This document shows, piece by piece, positions 45,151 to 54,997 of a DNA stretch of 64,000 nt. Below the pieces are notes generated by a model. The model worked only from the letters and a program-made list of their open reading frames with translations, was not told the DNA's origin and did no database searches. The stretch is taken from positions 62,001 through 126,000 of the forward strand of contig CANMQH010000003.1 of assembly GCA_947499935.1 (NCBI GenBank), in the 5' to 3' direction. Numbering within the stretch: position 1 is the first letter of the stretch; every line of letters begins with the position of its first letter. Origin of the DNA: an uncultured Algibacter sp. Its GTDB lineage: Bacteria > Bacteroidota > Bacteroidia > Flavobacteriales > Flavobacteriaceae. A program made the translations under genes and the position numbers.

Positions 45151-45184
45151 TTGAATGAAACATTAAACACTTTGTTTACATTTG
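45151..45184 (+). promoter_or_regulatory. promoter of the riboswitch-btuB transcript
   Basis: TTG (45151-45153), 23 bp, then TACATTTG (45177-45184). The riboswitch starts 10 bp downstream. Confidence 0.65.
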
Positions 45185-45193
45185 CAGCGAAAT

Positions 45194-45399
45194 TTGGTTC
45201 TATTCGATTTTTATTCGAATGGATTAAAAGGGAATCTGGTGCGATTGTAAATATTAATTCCAGAACTGTTCCCGCAACTGTAAGTTTTTGCCGAATACAT
45301 TTTCGGTACCTCTTAAACGAGGGTGTTATTACTTCATGAACCACTGACATTTTTGTTGGGAAGGTACAATAGCATAAAATAAGTCAGGAGACCTGCCAA
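45194..45399 (+). promoter_or_regulatory. cobalamin (B12) riboswitch
   Basis: The conserved core can be read in order: AAAAGGGAATCTGGTG around 45226-45241, CCCGCAACTGTAA around 45268-45280, the B12 box ACCACTGAC near 45341, GGGAAGG near 45358 and the 3' segment AGTCAGGAGACCTGCC (45382-45397). TTGG (45194-45197) pairs with CCAA (45396-45399) to close P1. Adenosylcobalamin binding should shut off expression of the downstream receptor. The gap of 80 bp to the ATG can hold an expression platform; no strong terminator was seen, so control of translation start is likely. Confidence 0.95.
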
Positions 45400-45479
45400 T
45401 TTCAAACAAATAAGTTGAACTTTCGGGATAAAAGTTTGCGTATGATAGTCCATGCGATTCTCGATTATTTTAAAAATTA

Positions 45480-47354
45480 ATGAACAAAAAAACTAATGTT
45501 TTTGGTGTACTATGTCTTGGTATGTCATTATTTGGGTTTGCTCAAGAAGAGCAAGTTAAATCAAAAAAAGTAGAGCAATTAGATGAGGTGGTTATTACAG
45601 ATTCACGTTTTGCTTTAAAACGTGAAAATTCTGGTAAAGCAGTTATTAAGATTTCAAAAAAAGAAATTGAAAATAATCAAGGTAAAACTATTGCAGAATT
45701 AATCAATACCAAAAGTGGTATTGAGATTAATGGGACTAGAAGTGTTGAAGGTCAAAATTTAGGAAATTTTATCAGAGGGGGTAATAATAGGCAAGTGTTG
45801 GTTATTATTGATGGAGTACAGGTCAATGACCCATCCATTGTAGCTAATGATTTTGATTTACGCTTGCTAGATTTAAATACAGTTGAGTCCATAGAAATTA
45901 TTAAGGGAGCAGCTAGTACACTTTATGGTAATGCCGCTGCAGCTGCAGTAATAAATATTACTTCAAAAAAAGCATCACAAAATAGTATTTCAGCAAGTTT
46001 TTTAACAGTTGTGGGTACAAATCAAACCCAAGATGATTTAAATTATAATGGATCAAGTTTTACAAACAATGTATCAGTTAGTGGAAGTTCAAATAAGTTT
46101 ACATATCTAGCAAGTTTTGGGAATAGATTTGCTGATGGTTTGTCTGCTGCTAAATCTGATAACCCAGAGAAAGACCCTTTTTCAAGATTTAATACTAATT
46201 TGAAAGTAGGTTATGAGTTTTCTGATAGTTTTGGAATATCTACTTATGCTAGCTATGATAAATTTAAAACAGATATTGATGGCTTTCCGCCACCAACATT
46301 TACTATTGCTGATACTGAAGATGAATTTATATCTGAACAAAAGCGAATAGGATTATCCTCAAAATTTAAATATGAAAATGGAAGCTTAGAAATAAACGCA
46401 GCTTACACTAAAATAGATAGAGAGACTATTTCAGCATTTAGTTCAACCAACGAAGCCGATAGTTATGTAATAGATGCTTTTAACAAATACACGTTTGATG
46501 AAACATTTTATACCATAGTTGGTTTAAATTATGGTAGTTACAAAAGTTTGTTTGCAAATGATGAAAGTTTTACAAATACCGACCCGTATTTAAATGTTGT
46601 GTATGTTTCTGATTTTGGATTAAATTTTAATCTTGGAGGACGATTGAACAATCATAGTGAATATGGTTCAAATTTTGTTTACAGTTTAAACCCTTCCTAT
46701 AGTATTCCTGTAAATGTTGGATACGCTAAACTATTTGGTTCATATGCAACATCTTTTATAGCGCCAAATTTATCACAACTATTTGGTTTTTTTGGACCTA
46801 ATCCAGAGTTAGAGCCAGAGGAAAATATAACTATTGAAGGTGGGGCTGAATTTAACTCTAAAAAAGGATTTCGTATTAATGGAACTTATTTTAATAGAAA
46901 AGAGGAAAATACTATAGTTTTTACTTCAGCTTATGAAAACTCAAGTAATGAGGCTACTGTGCAAGGGCTTGAATTAGAAACTCAAATAGATTTTATAAAG
47001 AATTTTTTAATTACTGCTAATTATACCTTTACAGAACTAAAAGATGGTATTAGATTACGTGTACCTAAACACAAAGCTAATGTTAGTTTAGGGTATGATT
47101 TTTCAAAAACAACTTATGCGTCTTTAAATTATCAATATGTAGATACAAGAGAAGATTTAGATTTCTCAACTTTTCAAAATAAAGAACTAAGTAGTTTCTC
47201 GTTAGTTGATGCCTATATTAGTAAAAAAATAAAAAATGACAAAGTGAAAATATTTGCTAGTGTAACAAATATTTTTAATGAAGATTATATAGAAATCATA
47301 GGTTTTACAACTAAGGGTAGGAATGTTAATCTTGGACTGAATATTAATTTTTAA
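45480..47354 (+). CDS. btuB: TonB-dependent cobalamin receptor, BtuB-like
   Basis: 624 residues. A signal peptide ends near FGFAQ (residue 21), a TonB-box-like QLDEVVITDSRF follows at about 33-44, and then the plug domain with KTIAELINTKSGIEINGTRS, GNFIRGGNNRQVLVIIDGVQ and NTVESIEIIKGAASTLYGNA. The C-terminal barrel of 22 strands ends in GRNVNLGLNINF, with terminal phenylalanine. BtuB identity rests on the riboswitch directly upstream and on the divergent BtuFCD set; the length is close to E. coli BtuB (about 614). It imports B12 across the outer membrane using TonB energy. Expression is expected to fall when cobalamin is plentiful. Confidence 0.94.
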   Translation: MNKKTNVFGVLCLGMSLFGFAQEEQVKSKKVEQLDEVVITDSRFALKRENSGKAVIKISKKEIENNQGKTIAELINTKSGIEINGTRSVEGQNLGNFIRGGNNRQVLVIIDGVQVNDPSIVANDFDLRLLDLNTVESIEIIKGAASTLYGNAAAAAVINITSKKASQNSISASFLTVVGTNQTQDDLNYNGSSFTNNVSVSGSSNKFTYLASFGNRFADGLSAAKSDNPEKDPFSRFNTNLKVGYEFSDSFGISTYASYDKFKTDIDGFPPPTFTIADTEDEFISEQKRIGLSSKFKYENGSLEINAAYTKIDRETISAFSSTNEADSYVIDAFNKYTFDETFYTIVGLNYGSYKSLFANDESFTNTDPYLNVVYVSDFGLNFNLGGRLNNHSEYGSNFVYSLNPSYSIPVNVGYAKLFGSYATSFIAPNLSQLFGFFGPNPELEPEENITIEGGAEFNSKKGFRINGTYFNRKEENTIVFTSAYENSSNEATVQGLELETQIDFIKNFLITANYTFTELKDGIRLRVPKHKANVSLGYDFSKTTYASLNYQYVDTREDLDFSTFQNKELSSFSLVDAYISKKIKNDKVKIFASVTNIFNEDYIEIIGFTTKGRNVNLGLNINF

Positions 47355-47416
47355 AATAATTTCAAACAAATAAGAAGTTTCTATTAACGTTATAATCATT
47401 TATTAAAATTTAAATT

Positions 47417-48727
47417 ATGAAAAAATCAATTATTATTTTGTGTTTGTTTTTATCCAAAATGTCTTTTTCTCAATATAGCAACTATTCTGTTGTGCCAATT
47501 GAGAATATAAACATAACATTAGCAGAAGAAGATAATCAAGTAGTTGGAGAAATATATAAAATTCGATTTTCTTTTGACTTAATTGCAGATAATATACAAT
47601 TAGGTTATGGAAGTAATGCTTTGGCAAGAGGCGGGTGGTATGTTTTTTTGAAAAAGAAAACTGCTATAATTGAAGATTTTAATAAATGGCCTATAGTTGG
47701 TTCTACCTCAGGCAATCCTAATAATACAAACTTTATAAACTATTCGACTACGGCAATTACAAATGGTTTCAGAGTGACATCGGAACCTATTCAGCTTAGT
47801 AGTAATTTCTCTCCTGTGAATTTTGATACAGAATATGAATTTATAATAGTTGGTAATAGAGGAGGGAATTTTTGGACTTATACAAGTAGTTATTTTTCTA
47901 ATAATTTGCAATCATTTAAGTTTAATGATATTTGTACAGATTGTGATAGCGTAATCTATGGTGGTAGTATTGATGATATTGATGGAGATGGTATAAATAA
48001 CGATAATGATCGTTGTCCTGATGAATTTGGTAATGTATCTAATTTTGGGTGTAAAGGTAATCCAGATTTAGTTATAGATACAGAAAAGGGTAGAGTAATT
48101 GGTGATAGTTCTTCTCAAAATAATTCTTTGCAAAGGGTACTTGATTTTAAATTACGTCCAGTAATTTTTAGATTTGGAGGTAATATTACTATACGCGATT
48201 TAACAATAAAAAATATTGGAGATGGAATTTCACTTCATGCTCCTCACGTAGATTTTTATATTTCAACTGACTCTAGATTAAGTAATGATGATTTACACAT
48301 AAGTAATAGAACACTAAATTATGGTATTGGAGGACCAGGCAGTTCTTCAAAAAAAGATGTAAGTATTGAGGGGGCTGATATTGGAAATAGATTACCTTAC
48401 GGTAATTACTATTTAATAATTATGATTGATTCTGATAATGATTTAAGAGGAAGTGAGCTGTCTAGAGATAATAATGCTGTTTATATACCAATTAACTATA
48501 CAGGTACACTTCCTTCAGGAAAAGCTTCTATAAACTTGGGTGATTCAGTCATTAAAGTACCTGTTAATAATAGTGAATCTAACTTAAAAATATATGATTT
48601 GAATAATTCTAATTCAGCATTAATTAATCAAAATATTTCTCAAGGAGATAATATGAATTTATATTTAAAGCCTAGTATTTATGCAATTTATGTTAACGAT
48701 AGATATGTTAAAAAAGTTAAAATCTAG
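47417..48727 (+). CDS. exported protein with thrombospondin type 3 repeat and CARDB-like domain
   Basis: 436 residues. The signal peptide ends near KMSFSQ (residue 20). Residues 20-175 are a beta-rich region with no family known to me. Residues 185-212 hold a calcium-binding thrombospondin type 3 repeat (DDIDGDGINNDNDRCPDEFG). Residues 215-365 resemble a CARDB adhesion domain (NPDLVIDTEKGR, RDLTIKNIGDG, YYLIIMIDSDNDL). The tail LKIYDLNNSN...YAIYVNDRYVKKVKI resembles a divergent T9SS sorting end. It is 62 bp behind btuB and before a terminator, so it may share B12 control. In related genomes this position more often holds a DUF5074/YncE-like gene, of which a fragment lies downstream. Confidence 0.75.
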   Translation: MKKSIIILCLFLSKMSFSQYSNYSVVPIENINITLAEEDNQVVGEIYKIRFSFDLIADNIQLGYGSNALARGGWYVFLKKKTAIIEDFNKWPIVGSTSGNPNNTNFINYSTTAITNGFRVTSEPIQLSSNFSPVNFDTEYEFIIVGNRGGNFWTYTSSYFSNNLQSFKFNDICTDCDSVIYGGSIDDIDGDGINNDNDRCPDEFGNVSNFGCKGNPDLVIDTEKGRVIGDSSSQNNSLQRVLDFKLRPVIFRFGGNITIRDLTIKNIGDGISLHAPHVDFYISTDSRLSNDDLHISNRTLNYGIGGPGSSSKKDVSIEGADIGNRLPYGNYYLIIMIDSDNDLRGSELSRDNNAVYIPINYTGTLPSGKASINLGDSVIKVPVNNSESNLKIYDLNNSNSALINQNISQGDNMNLYLKPSIYAIYVNDRYVKKVKI

Positions 48728-48752
48728 TTTTGCTTTTTAGATAAAACTGAAT

Positions 48753-48808
48753 AAAAAAGCCATAAAGAAATTATATTAAATTCAAATAAAATTTCTTTAT
48801 GACTTTTT
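48753..48808 (+). terminator. terminator after the btuB-linked gene
   Basis: The arms AAAAAGCCATAAAGAAATT and AATTTCTTTATGACTTTTT make a long stem with one mismatch, ending in T residues. It cuts the DUF5074 fragment off from the upstream promoter. Confidence 0.75.
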
Positions 48809-48829
48809 AAATTAAAAATTATAAGTTAA

Positions 48830-49252
48830 ATTTTTACAGTCACTCTTAAAATCGAACTCATTACTTTTTTATGTGGAGGAAATCCTGTTTGGACACCCAA
48901 TGAAACAGCTGGGCAATTATTTAAGATTGACACTCAAAATAATTCATCAATATCTATAGATTTTGCTCTTGCAGATCATCTAAGTTTTCTTTTAATAGAT
49001 AACAATGAGTTATATTATTATTTGAATGGGGAGGTTTATTCAATGAATAACTCTGAAACAACATTGCCAACTAGTGCTGATATTTCTGGATTAAATTTTT
49101 ATGAAATGACTGTCAATAATGGAACGTTATATGGTGTAGATGCTGGAGATTTTATGAGTAATGGGACTTTAATATCTTATGACTTGTCAACAAATAGTTT
49201 AATTAATTCTGCAGAAGTAAATATTATACCAGGGGGTATATATTTTAACTAA
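48830..49252 (+). pseudogene. truncated DUF5074/YncE-like protein, C-terminal remnant
   Basis: An open frame of 140 codons to the TAA at 49250-49252 with no usable start: it opens after a stop at 48827-48829 and the first ATG comes only at 49022. The translation begins weakly and then reads FLCGGNPVWTPNETAGQLFK, SIDFALADHLSFLLIDNNEL, MTVNNGTLYGVDAGDFMSNG and IIPGGIYFN, which matches the last beta-propeller blades of DUF5074-type surface lipoproteins normally linked to B12 receptors. Signal peptide, lipobox and N-terminal blades are gone, and a terminator separates it from btuB. It is most likely a remnant left when the preceding gene was inserted or recombined. Confidence 0.7.
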
Positions 49253-49265
49253 GAATTTTTGTGGT

Positions 49266-49310
49266 AAGAGCCCTTTAGAAATTAATAACCATTTCTGTGG
49301 GGCTTTTATT
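49266..49310. terminator. terminator after the DUF5074 remnant
   Basis: AAGAGCCC pairs with GGGGCTTTT through wobble pairs, enclosing GAAAT/ATTTC. Runs of T follow on the plus strand. Confidence 0.55.
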
Positions 49311-49345
49311 TTATAAAAAAACTTTCTTTAATAAGTTAAATCTGT

Positions 49346-49762
49346 TCACCCCAAAAACCTACCCTTTAATTCGGGTGTAGGAATCATACAGGTTTCTTTT
49401 TTACCATACCATTTATAGCGGTTCTTGGCTATAAAATCGTAAACCCAATTCCTAATAAATGCGGGTACAATCAAAAAAATAACCATTAAGTTTGTTGGAA
49501 AACCTAATTGCGAACCTACTTTTAAAGCCGCTGTAGATTTAAAATCGATACCTTTTTCTGGGTTGTATAAAATTATAGAATCTGTTTTAACAGTATTAAT
49601 ATTATATGTCTTGATAATTTGTTTTCCAATGTGGCTCTCTAGTGGAGCAAACATAAAAATATGTTTTTTGTCATGCTTTATAACATAATTTATAGCGCTA
49701 TTGCACAAGTTGCAAACACCATCAAAGAGGATAAGTTTTTTATGTTTAGGAAGGTCTATCAT
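49346..49762 (-). CDS. DCC-family thiol-disulfide oxidoreductase
   Basis: 138 residues from the ATG at 49762, chosen because the longer frame adds a non-conserved hydrophobic leader. The start MIDLPKHKKLILFDGVCNLC contains the family motif with the redox pair Cys17-x-x-Cys20. FKSTAALKVGSQLGF and RNWVYDFIAKNRYKWYGKKE complete the DCC1-like/YuxK pattern. The active site is thioredoxin-like; the substrate is unknown. A hydrophobic segment near 93-107 (LMVIFLIVPAFI) may sit at the membrane. It is divergent from ychF. Confidence 0.92.
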   Translation of the reverse strand: MIDLPKHKKLILFDGVCNLCNSAINYVIKHDKKHIFMFAPLESHIGKQIIKTYNINTVKTDSIILYNPEKGIDFKSTAALKVGSQLGFPTNLMVIFLIVPAFIRNWVYDFIAKNRYKWYGKKETCMIPTPELKGRFLG

Positions 49763-49870
49763 TATACAATTACGTAATAACAAATATACGATTATCGTCA
49801 TAGTTGCTTGGTATGTTAAGTTGTCATTTTTGTATAATAAAAAGTTAATATTTTATAAGTTTTTATCAAA

Positions 49871-49947
49871 ATGATTCAAAAAAGTATGATATACGCGTAT
49901 ATATCGAATCATTATACTTTAAATAATTGGGGAATTAACTACATTTG
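49871..49947 (+). promoter_or_regulatory. ychF promoter region with nested dyads
   Basis: TACATTTG at 49940-49947 is a full -7 match; no good -33 box. Just upstream are a perfect 14-bp palindrome ATATACGCGTATAT (49889-49902), arms ATGATTC (49871-49877) and GAATCAT (49906-49912), and AAAGTAT/ATACTTT (49881-49887 and 49914-49920). These may form an operator for ychF or for the divergent DCC gene. Confidence 0.4.
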
Positions 49948-50003
49948 CACTCGCAAAAACTAAGGTTAGTTATTGCATCCATAATATTTTTATTTTAGAC
50001 AGC

Positions 50004-51098
50004 ATGAAAGCAGGCATTGTAGGATTACCAAACGTAGGGAAATCGACTTTATTTAATTGTTTATCTAATGCAAAAGCGCAAAGTGCCAACTTTCCGTTTT
50101 GTACCATAGAGCCTAATATTGGTGTGGTAAATGTACCAGACCCACGTTTAGAAAAATTAGAAGAATTAGTTAATCCAGAACGTGTACAGCCAGCAACCGT
50201 AGAGATCGTAGATATTGCCGGTTTAGTAAAAGGTGCTAGTAAAGGCGAAGGTTTAGGTAATCAGTTTTTAGCAAATATTAGAGAAACCGATGCTATTCTA
50301 CACGTTTTACGTTGTTTTGATAACGATAATATCGTACATGTAGATGGTAATGTAAATCCCATAAGAGATAAAGAAACTATCGATATGGAATTACAGCTTA
50401 AAGATTTAGAAACCGTTGATAAAAAACTAGATAAAGTAAAGCGTGCTGCAAAAACAGGTAATAAAGAGGCTCAAAAAGAAGAAGCTGTTTTATTAAAAAT
50501 AAAAGCAGGGTTAGAAGCAGGAATATCTGTTAGAGCTTTAGAGTTTAGTGAAGATGATTATACAGATTTTGTAATACCATCACAGCTTATTACAGATAAG
50601 CCTGTTATGTATGTATGTAATGTAGATGAAGGCGCTGCGGTTACAGGTAATGCTTATGTGGATAAAGTAAAAGATGCTGTTAAAGACGAAAATGCTGAGG
50701 TTTTAGTATTGGCCGTTGGAACCGAAGCTGATATTAACGAGTTAGATGATTATGAAGAGCGACAAATGTTTCTTCAAGATATAGGATTAGAAGAAGCAGG
50801 TGCAGCAAAATTAATTCGTTCTGCATATAAGTTACTAAACCAACAAACGTACTTTACAGCTGGTGTTAAAGAAGTTCGTGCTTGGACTATAGATATAGGC
50901 GCTAGCGCACCTCAAGCAGCTGGTGTAATACACACAGATTTCGAAAAAGGTTTTATTCGTGCCGAAGTTATTGGGTACGAAGATTACGCATCTTTTGGTA
51001 GTGAGGCTAAAGTAAAAGAAGCAGGCAAAATGCGTGTAGAAGGTAAAAATTACATCGTTAAAGATGGTGACGTTATGCACTTCTTGTTTAATGTATAA
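50004..51098 (+). CDS. ychF: ribosome-associated ATPase YchF
   Basis: 364 residues, the universal length of YchF/Ola1. Motifs: P-loop GLPNVGKST (7-15), [13 protein letters not shown] as switch [21 protein letters not shown] as G3, the altered G4 NVDE in place of NKxD that favours ATP over GTP, then a coiled-coil insertion and a C-terminal TGS domain ([20 protein letters not shown]). It binds the ribosome and takes part in stress and translation control. It is a cytoplasmic protein transcribed from its own promoter. Confidence 0.97.
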   Translation: MKAGIVGLPNVGKSTLFNCLSNAKAQSANFPFCTIEPNIGVVNVPDPRLEKLEELVNPERVQPATVEIVDIAGLVKGASKGEGLGNQFLANIRETDAILHVLRCFDNDNIVHVDGNVNPIRDKETIDMELQLKDLETVDKKLDKVKRAAKTGNKEAQKEEAVLLKIKAGLEAGISVRALEFSEDDYTDFVIPSQLITDKPVMYVCNVDEGAAVTGNAYVDKVKDAVKDENAEVLVLAVGTEADINELDDYEERQMFLQDIGLEEAGAAKLIRSAYKLLNQQTYFTAGVKEVRAWTIDIGASAPQAAGVIHTDFEKGFIRAEVIGYEDYASFGSEAKVKEAGKMRVEGKNYIVKDGDVMHFLFNV

Positions 51099-51241
51099 AT
51101 TATAAAAATAGTGGATAGGCTAACGGTTATAATATAGCCTTATTCAGTTATGAAATTCTTTTTTGTTCCCTCATAGATTAATATAATATTAATTTTGGTT
51201 CGATTTTTGATAATTTAAATCGAATATGTAAAGTGAGGGAA

Positions 51242-51703
51242 ATGCCATTAATAAAAATTAAGACTGAAATAGAAGCCGATGTTAAAACATGTTTTGATTT
51301 AGCTCGCAATATTGATATACATCAAGAATCGATGCAGCATTCTGGAGAAATTGCTATTTCAGGAAAAACATCTGGACTTATTGGTCTTAGGGAAATAGTG
51401 ACTTGGGAAGCTATGCACTTTGGTTTCGTACAACATCTTACTTCAAAAATAACAGAGTTTGAGTCGCCCAGCTATTTTGTAGATGAAATGGTTTTTGGAG
51501 CATTTAAATCTTTTAGGCATGAACATTATTTTACCCAACAAGATGATGTGACTATTATGACTGATAAATTTTATTTTGAATCTCCACTTGGTATTCTTGG
51601 TAAAATTGCAAATGTTTTATTTTTAAAAGCGTACATGAAAAGGCTCTTACAAAAGCGGAATAACTTTTTAAAGGAACAAGCAGAGGCTAAAAATGTAGAC
51701 TAA
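51242..51703 (+). CDS. SRPBCC (START-like) family protein
   Basis: 153 residues from ATG 51242; a GTG three codons upstream is less likely. The fold follows the polyketide-cyclase/START-like pattern: IKIKTEIEADVKTCFDLARN, a helix and loop with MQHSGEIAISGKTSGLIGL, then REIVTWEAMHFGFVQHLTSK and a long C-terminal helix with LKAYMKRLLQKRNNFLKEQA. Bacteroidota relatives are often named cell division inhibitors without evidence. A hydrophobic ligand is likely but unknown. A small dyad TTCGATTT/AAATCGAA (51199-51224) lies just before it. Confidence 0.87.
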   Translation: MPLIKIKTEIEADVKTCFDLARNIDIHQESMQHSGEIAISGKTSGLIGLREIVTWEAMHFGFVQHLTSKITEFESPSYFVDEMVFGAFKSFRHEHYFTQQDDVTIMTDKFYFESPLGILGKIANVLFLKAYMKRLLQKRNNFLKEQAEAKNVD

Positions 51704-52028
51704 AAGTTATATATTAATCGTAATGTCTTTTAATCATCTTCAAATCTTAGAGTATTAAAGCATTTTATTAAATTTATTAATAAAATTCAATGTTGAGAAG
51801 TCTGTAAGGCGAACTCAACATTGTAAGTTAAACTAATCCCGATTTTCAGCGTGATCTAGATTTAATAATTTTTATTGAAAACGTTTTGTCGTTACCAATT
51901 TTTCAAAAACATCTTTATTCTAGTCTTAATTTTTATTAACCAATTATGTGTAAAAATGTGGCGGTGATTATCGTAATAATAACTTTGATTGTAAATGCAA
52001 TTTATACAAGAAACTATATATTCGCTGC
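51704..52028 (+). other. 325-bp gene-free gap with hairpin and -7 box
   Basis: Contains a perfect 10-bp stem CAATGTTGAG/CTCAACATTG (51788-51797 and 51814-51823), without a T run, and TAACTTTG at 51980-51987, a good -7 box for the EamA gene 42 bp downstream. No coding potential seen. Confidence 0.4.
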
Positions 52029-52928
52029 ATGCAAAAAAGCAAGAATTTTTGGTACGGTATAGTTATCGGTATTATAGGTATAGTGATGTTTTCTTCTAAA
52101 GCTGTTATGGTAAAGTTAGCTTATAACTATGGTGTAGATGCCATTAGTATATTATTGCTAAGGATGCTGTTTTCATTTCCATTCTATATAATAATTGCAT
52201 ATGTTTATCGTCATGATAATAAAGAATTAACACCAACGCACAATGATTACTTATGGATTGTTTTCTTTGGTTTTGTGGGCTATTATTTAGCAAGTTATTT
52301 TGATTTTGTGGGTCTAACCCATATAAAAGCAAGTTTAGAACGTATTATTTTGTTTTTGTATCCAACCGTAGTATTGCTTTTAAACAAGTTGTTTTTAAAA
52401 GTCGCAATCACAAAAATTCAGGCTATGGCTATTGTATTAACGTATTTAGGTATTGTTATTGCATTTTGGGATGAGGTAAGTATATCGGGAGGTAAAACTT
52501 ATATTGGAGGATTTTTTATATTGCTTAGTGCCATAACTTATGCCTCTTATTTGGTAGGCAGCGGTTGGTTAATTCCCAAATTTGGTGTTATAAAATTCAC
52601 AACATATGCTATGCTTGTATCTTGCATGTGTGTATTTGTTCATTATAGTTTAATTAGTGAAGTTAATTTGTTTAGTTTCTCATGGGAAGTGTACGCTTTA
52701 GGTGTCATGATTGCCGTTTTTGCAACAGTCATACCATCGTTTTTAGTGTCTAAATCTATTAAAATGATTAGTTCTTCAAATTTTGCAATAATTGCAGGAA
52801 TAGGGCCTATTTCAACCGTTATTTTAGCCGCAATATTTTTAAACGAAACATTAACATATTTGCAATTATTTGGTGCTTTATTAGTTGTTGTTGGTATCGT
52901 GTTCGTATCAACAAAAAGTAATGCATAA
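52029..52928 (+). CDS. EamA/DMT family transporter
   Basis: 299 residues with ten membrane helices arranged as two EamA repeats. The first repeat carries FSSKAVMVKLAYNYGVDAIS and LLLRMLFSFPFYIIIAYVYR, the second YASYLVGSGWLIPKFGVIKF and IAGIGPISTVILAAIFLNET, then LTYLQLFGALLVVVGIVFVS at the end. Members export or import amino acids and other metabolites in the inner membrane. The substrate cannot be predicted here. It stands alone between the SRPBCC gene and parE. Confidence 0.93.
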   Translation: MQKSKNFWYGIVIGIIGIVMFSSKAVMVKLAYNYGVDAISILLLRMLFSFPFYIIIAYVYRHDNKELTPTHNDYLWIVFFGFVGYYLASYFDFVGLTHIKASLERIILFLYPTVVLLLNKLFLKVAITKIQAMAIVLTYLGIVIAFWDEVSISGGKTYIGGFFILLSAITYASYLVGSGWLIPKFGVIKFTTYAMLVSCMCVFVHYSLISEVNLFSFSWEVYALGVMIAVFATVIPSFLVSKSIKMISSSNFAIIAGIGPISTVILAAIFLNETLTYLQLFGALLVVVGIVFVSTKSNA

Positions 52929-53125
52929 ATAGTGAATAGCAGATACGGATTAAATGTTAAACTCATCTTGGCTTTTTAACAGAATAAAAAGAGCGTAATA
53001 TATCAGCTTTTTACACAAAAAACACTTATCAAAACAGCTTTGTTAATTACTTTGCATACATACTATTTTATTTTTTGATTGGTTGTACTATATTAGCATG
53101 CTACCTTCTAAAACCACAAAATTTA

Positions 53126-54979
53126 ATGGCTGAACAATCCAATTATACAGAAGACAATATACGTTCATTAGACTGGAAAGAGCATATTCGTATGCGTCCC
53201 GGAATGTATATCGGGAAACTGGGTGATGGATCATCGCCAGATGATGGTATATATATTCTTTTAAAAGAGGTTTTAGATAACTCTATTGACGAGTATGTTA
53301 TGGGGGCGGGAAAAACCATTGAGATTTCTATTCAAGGGAGCAAAGTTAACGTACGCGATTATGGTCGTGGTATTCCGTTGGGTAAAGTTGTAGATGTGGT
53401 TTCTAAAATGAATACTGGAGGTAAGTACGATTCTAAAGCCTTTAAAAAATCGGTAGGTTTAAATGGTGTAGGAACTAAAGCAGTTAATGCGCTGTCTTCT
53501 TATTTTAGAGTAGAATCTACAAGAGATAATAAAAGCGCTTCGGCAGAATTTGAACAAGGAAATTTAACCAACCAAGATTTATTAGAAGATACATCGCGTA
53601 GAAAAGGAACCAAAGTGTCCTTTGTACCCGATGATATTATTTTTAAAAACTATAAGTACAGAAACGAGTATATCATCAAGATGCTCAAAAACTACGTGTA
53701 TTTAAATCCTGGTTTAACGATAGTTTTTAATGGTGAAAAATATTTTAGTGAGAATGGATTAAAAGATTTGTTAGCCGAAAAAATTAATGAATCCGATTTA
53801 CTTTATCCTATAATCCATTTACGGGGTCATGATATAGAAGTCGCATTAACACACAGTAAAACCCAATATAGCGAAGAGTATAATAGTTTTGTAAACGGAC
53901 AAAATACAACACAAGGCGGTACACACTTAACAGCGTTTAGAGAAGCTTTGGTTAAAACAATACGCGAGTTTTATGGTAAAAATTATGATGCTTCAGATAT
54001 TAGGAAATCTGTAGTGAGTGCCATAGCCATTAAAGTTATGGAACCTGTATTTGAAAGTCAGACCAAAACCAAATTAGGGTCAACAGACATGGGTGGAGAT
54101 TTACCAACGGTAAGAACCTACATTAATGATTTTCTTAAAACACACCTTGATAATTATTTACATAAAAATACAGATACTTCAGAAAAAATACAACGAAAAA
54201 TTCTTCAAGCAGAACGCGAGCGTAAAGAGCTTTCTGGTATAAGAAAGTTAGCAAAAGATCGTGCTAAAAAAGCTAGTTTGCACAATAAAAAATTACGAGA
54301 TTGCAGGGTGCATTTTGGAGATACTAAAAATGAACGAAACTTAGAAACAACCCTGTTTATTACCGAGGGTGATTCTGCATCAGGAAGTATAACAAAATCT
54401 AGAGATGTTAATACACAAGCTGTTTTTAGTCTAAAAGGAAAACCTTTAAACTGTTATGGGTTAAGTAAGAAGATTGTTTACGAAAACGAAGAATTTAATC
54501 TACTCCAAGCAGCATTAAATATTGAAGAATCTTTAGAAGATTTACGTTATAATAATGTGGTGATAGCTACCGATGCCGATGTAGATGGTATGCACATCCG
54601 ATTATTATTGATTACATTTTTCCTTCAGTTTTTTCCAGAAGTGATTAAAGAAGGTCATTTGTATATTTTGCAAACACCATTGTTTCGTGTTAGAAATAAA
54701 AAAGAAACTATTTATTGTTACTCAGAAGAAGAACGTAGAGATGCTATTGAAAAATTGAAACCTAAACCCGAAATAACTAGATTTAAAGGGTTGGGTGAAA
54801 TATCGCCAGATGAGTTTCAACACTTTATAGGAGACGATATTAGGCTGGACCCTGTAATGTTAGACGATAATATGTCTATAGAAGATTTACTATCCTTTTA
54901 CATGGGTAAAAATACACCAACACGACAAGAATTTATTATTGATAATTTAAAGGTGGAACTAGACTTGATTGAAGAATAA
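53126..54979 (+). CDS. parE: DNA topoisomerase IV subunit B
   Basis: 617 residues from the ATG at 53126; the longer frame from 53075 adds an unrelated hydrophobic leader. GHKL ATPase: [40 protein letters not shown] and [20 protein letters not shown]. Then the transducer and the TOPRIM domain with [20 protein letters not shown] and [20 protein letters not shown]. Shorter than gyrase B of E. coli (lacking the insert of about 160 residues), so ParE/GyrB-type subunit of topoisomerase IV. It is paired with parC 400 bp downstream, with a small gene between. It decatenates chromosomes with ParC. Confidence 0.96.
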   Translation: MAEQSNYTEDNIRSLDWKEHIRMRPGMYIGKLGDGSSPDDGIYILLKEVLDNSIDEYVMGAGKTIEISIQGSKVNVRDYGRGIPLGKVVDVVSKMNTGGKYDSKAFKKSVGLNGVGTKAVNALSSYFRVESTRDNKSASAEFEQGNLTNQDLLEDTSRRKGTKVSFVPDDIIFKNYKYRNEYIIKMLKNYVYLNPGLTIVFNGEKYFSENGLKDLLAEKINESDLLYPIIHLRGHDIEVALTHSKTQYSEEYNSFVNGQNTTQGGTHLTAFREALVKTIREFYGKNYDASDIRKSVVSAIAIKVMEPVFESQTKTKLGSTDMGGDLPTVRTYINDFLKTHLDNYLHKNTDTSEKIQRKILQAERERKELSGIRKLAKDRAKKASLHNKKLRDCRVHFGDTKNERNLETTLFITEGDSASGSITKSRDVNTQAVFSLKGKPLNCYGLSKKIVYENEEFNLLQAALNIEESLEDLRYNNVVIATDADVDGMHIRLLLITFFLQFFPEVIKEGHLYILQTPLFRVRNKKETIYCYSEEERRDAIEKLKPKPEITRFKGLGEISPDEFQHFIGDDIRLDPVMLDDNMSIEDLLSFYMGKNTPTRQEFIIDNLKVELDLIEE

Positions 54980-54997
54980 ATATCAGAAATTTATAAC

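Noticed and set aside
45151..45339. Open frames on both strands inside the B12 riboswitch
   Set aside because: The bases are fully explained by conserved riboswitch elements; the protein frames are by-products.
48830..49252. Intact small gene starting at ATG 49022
   Set aside because: The homology to DUF5074 blades extends well upstream of that ATG without a start, so a truncated gene is the better reading.
53075..53125. N-terminal extension of ParE by 17 residues
   Set aside because: The extra segment is hydrophobic and not part of the topoisomerase fold; ATG 53126 begins the conserved region.
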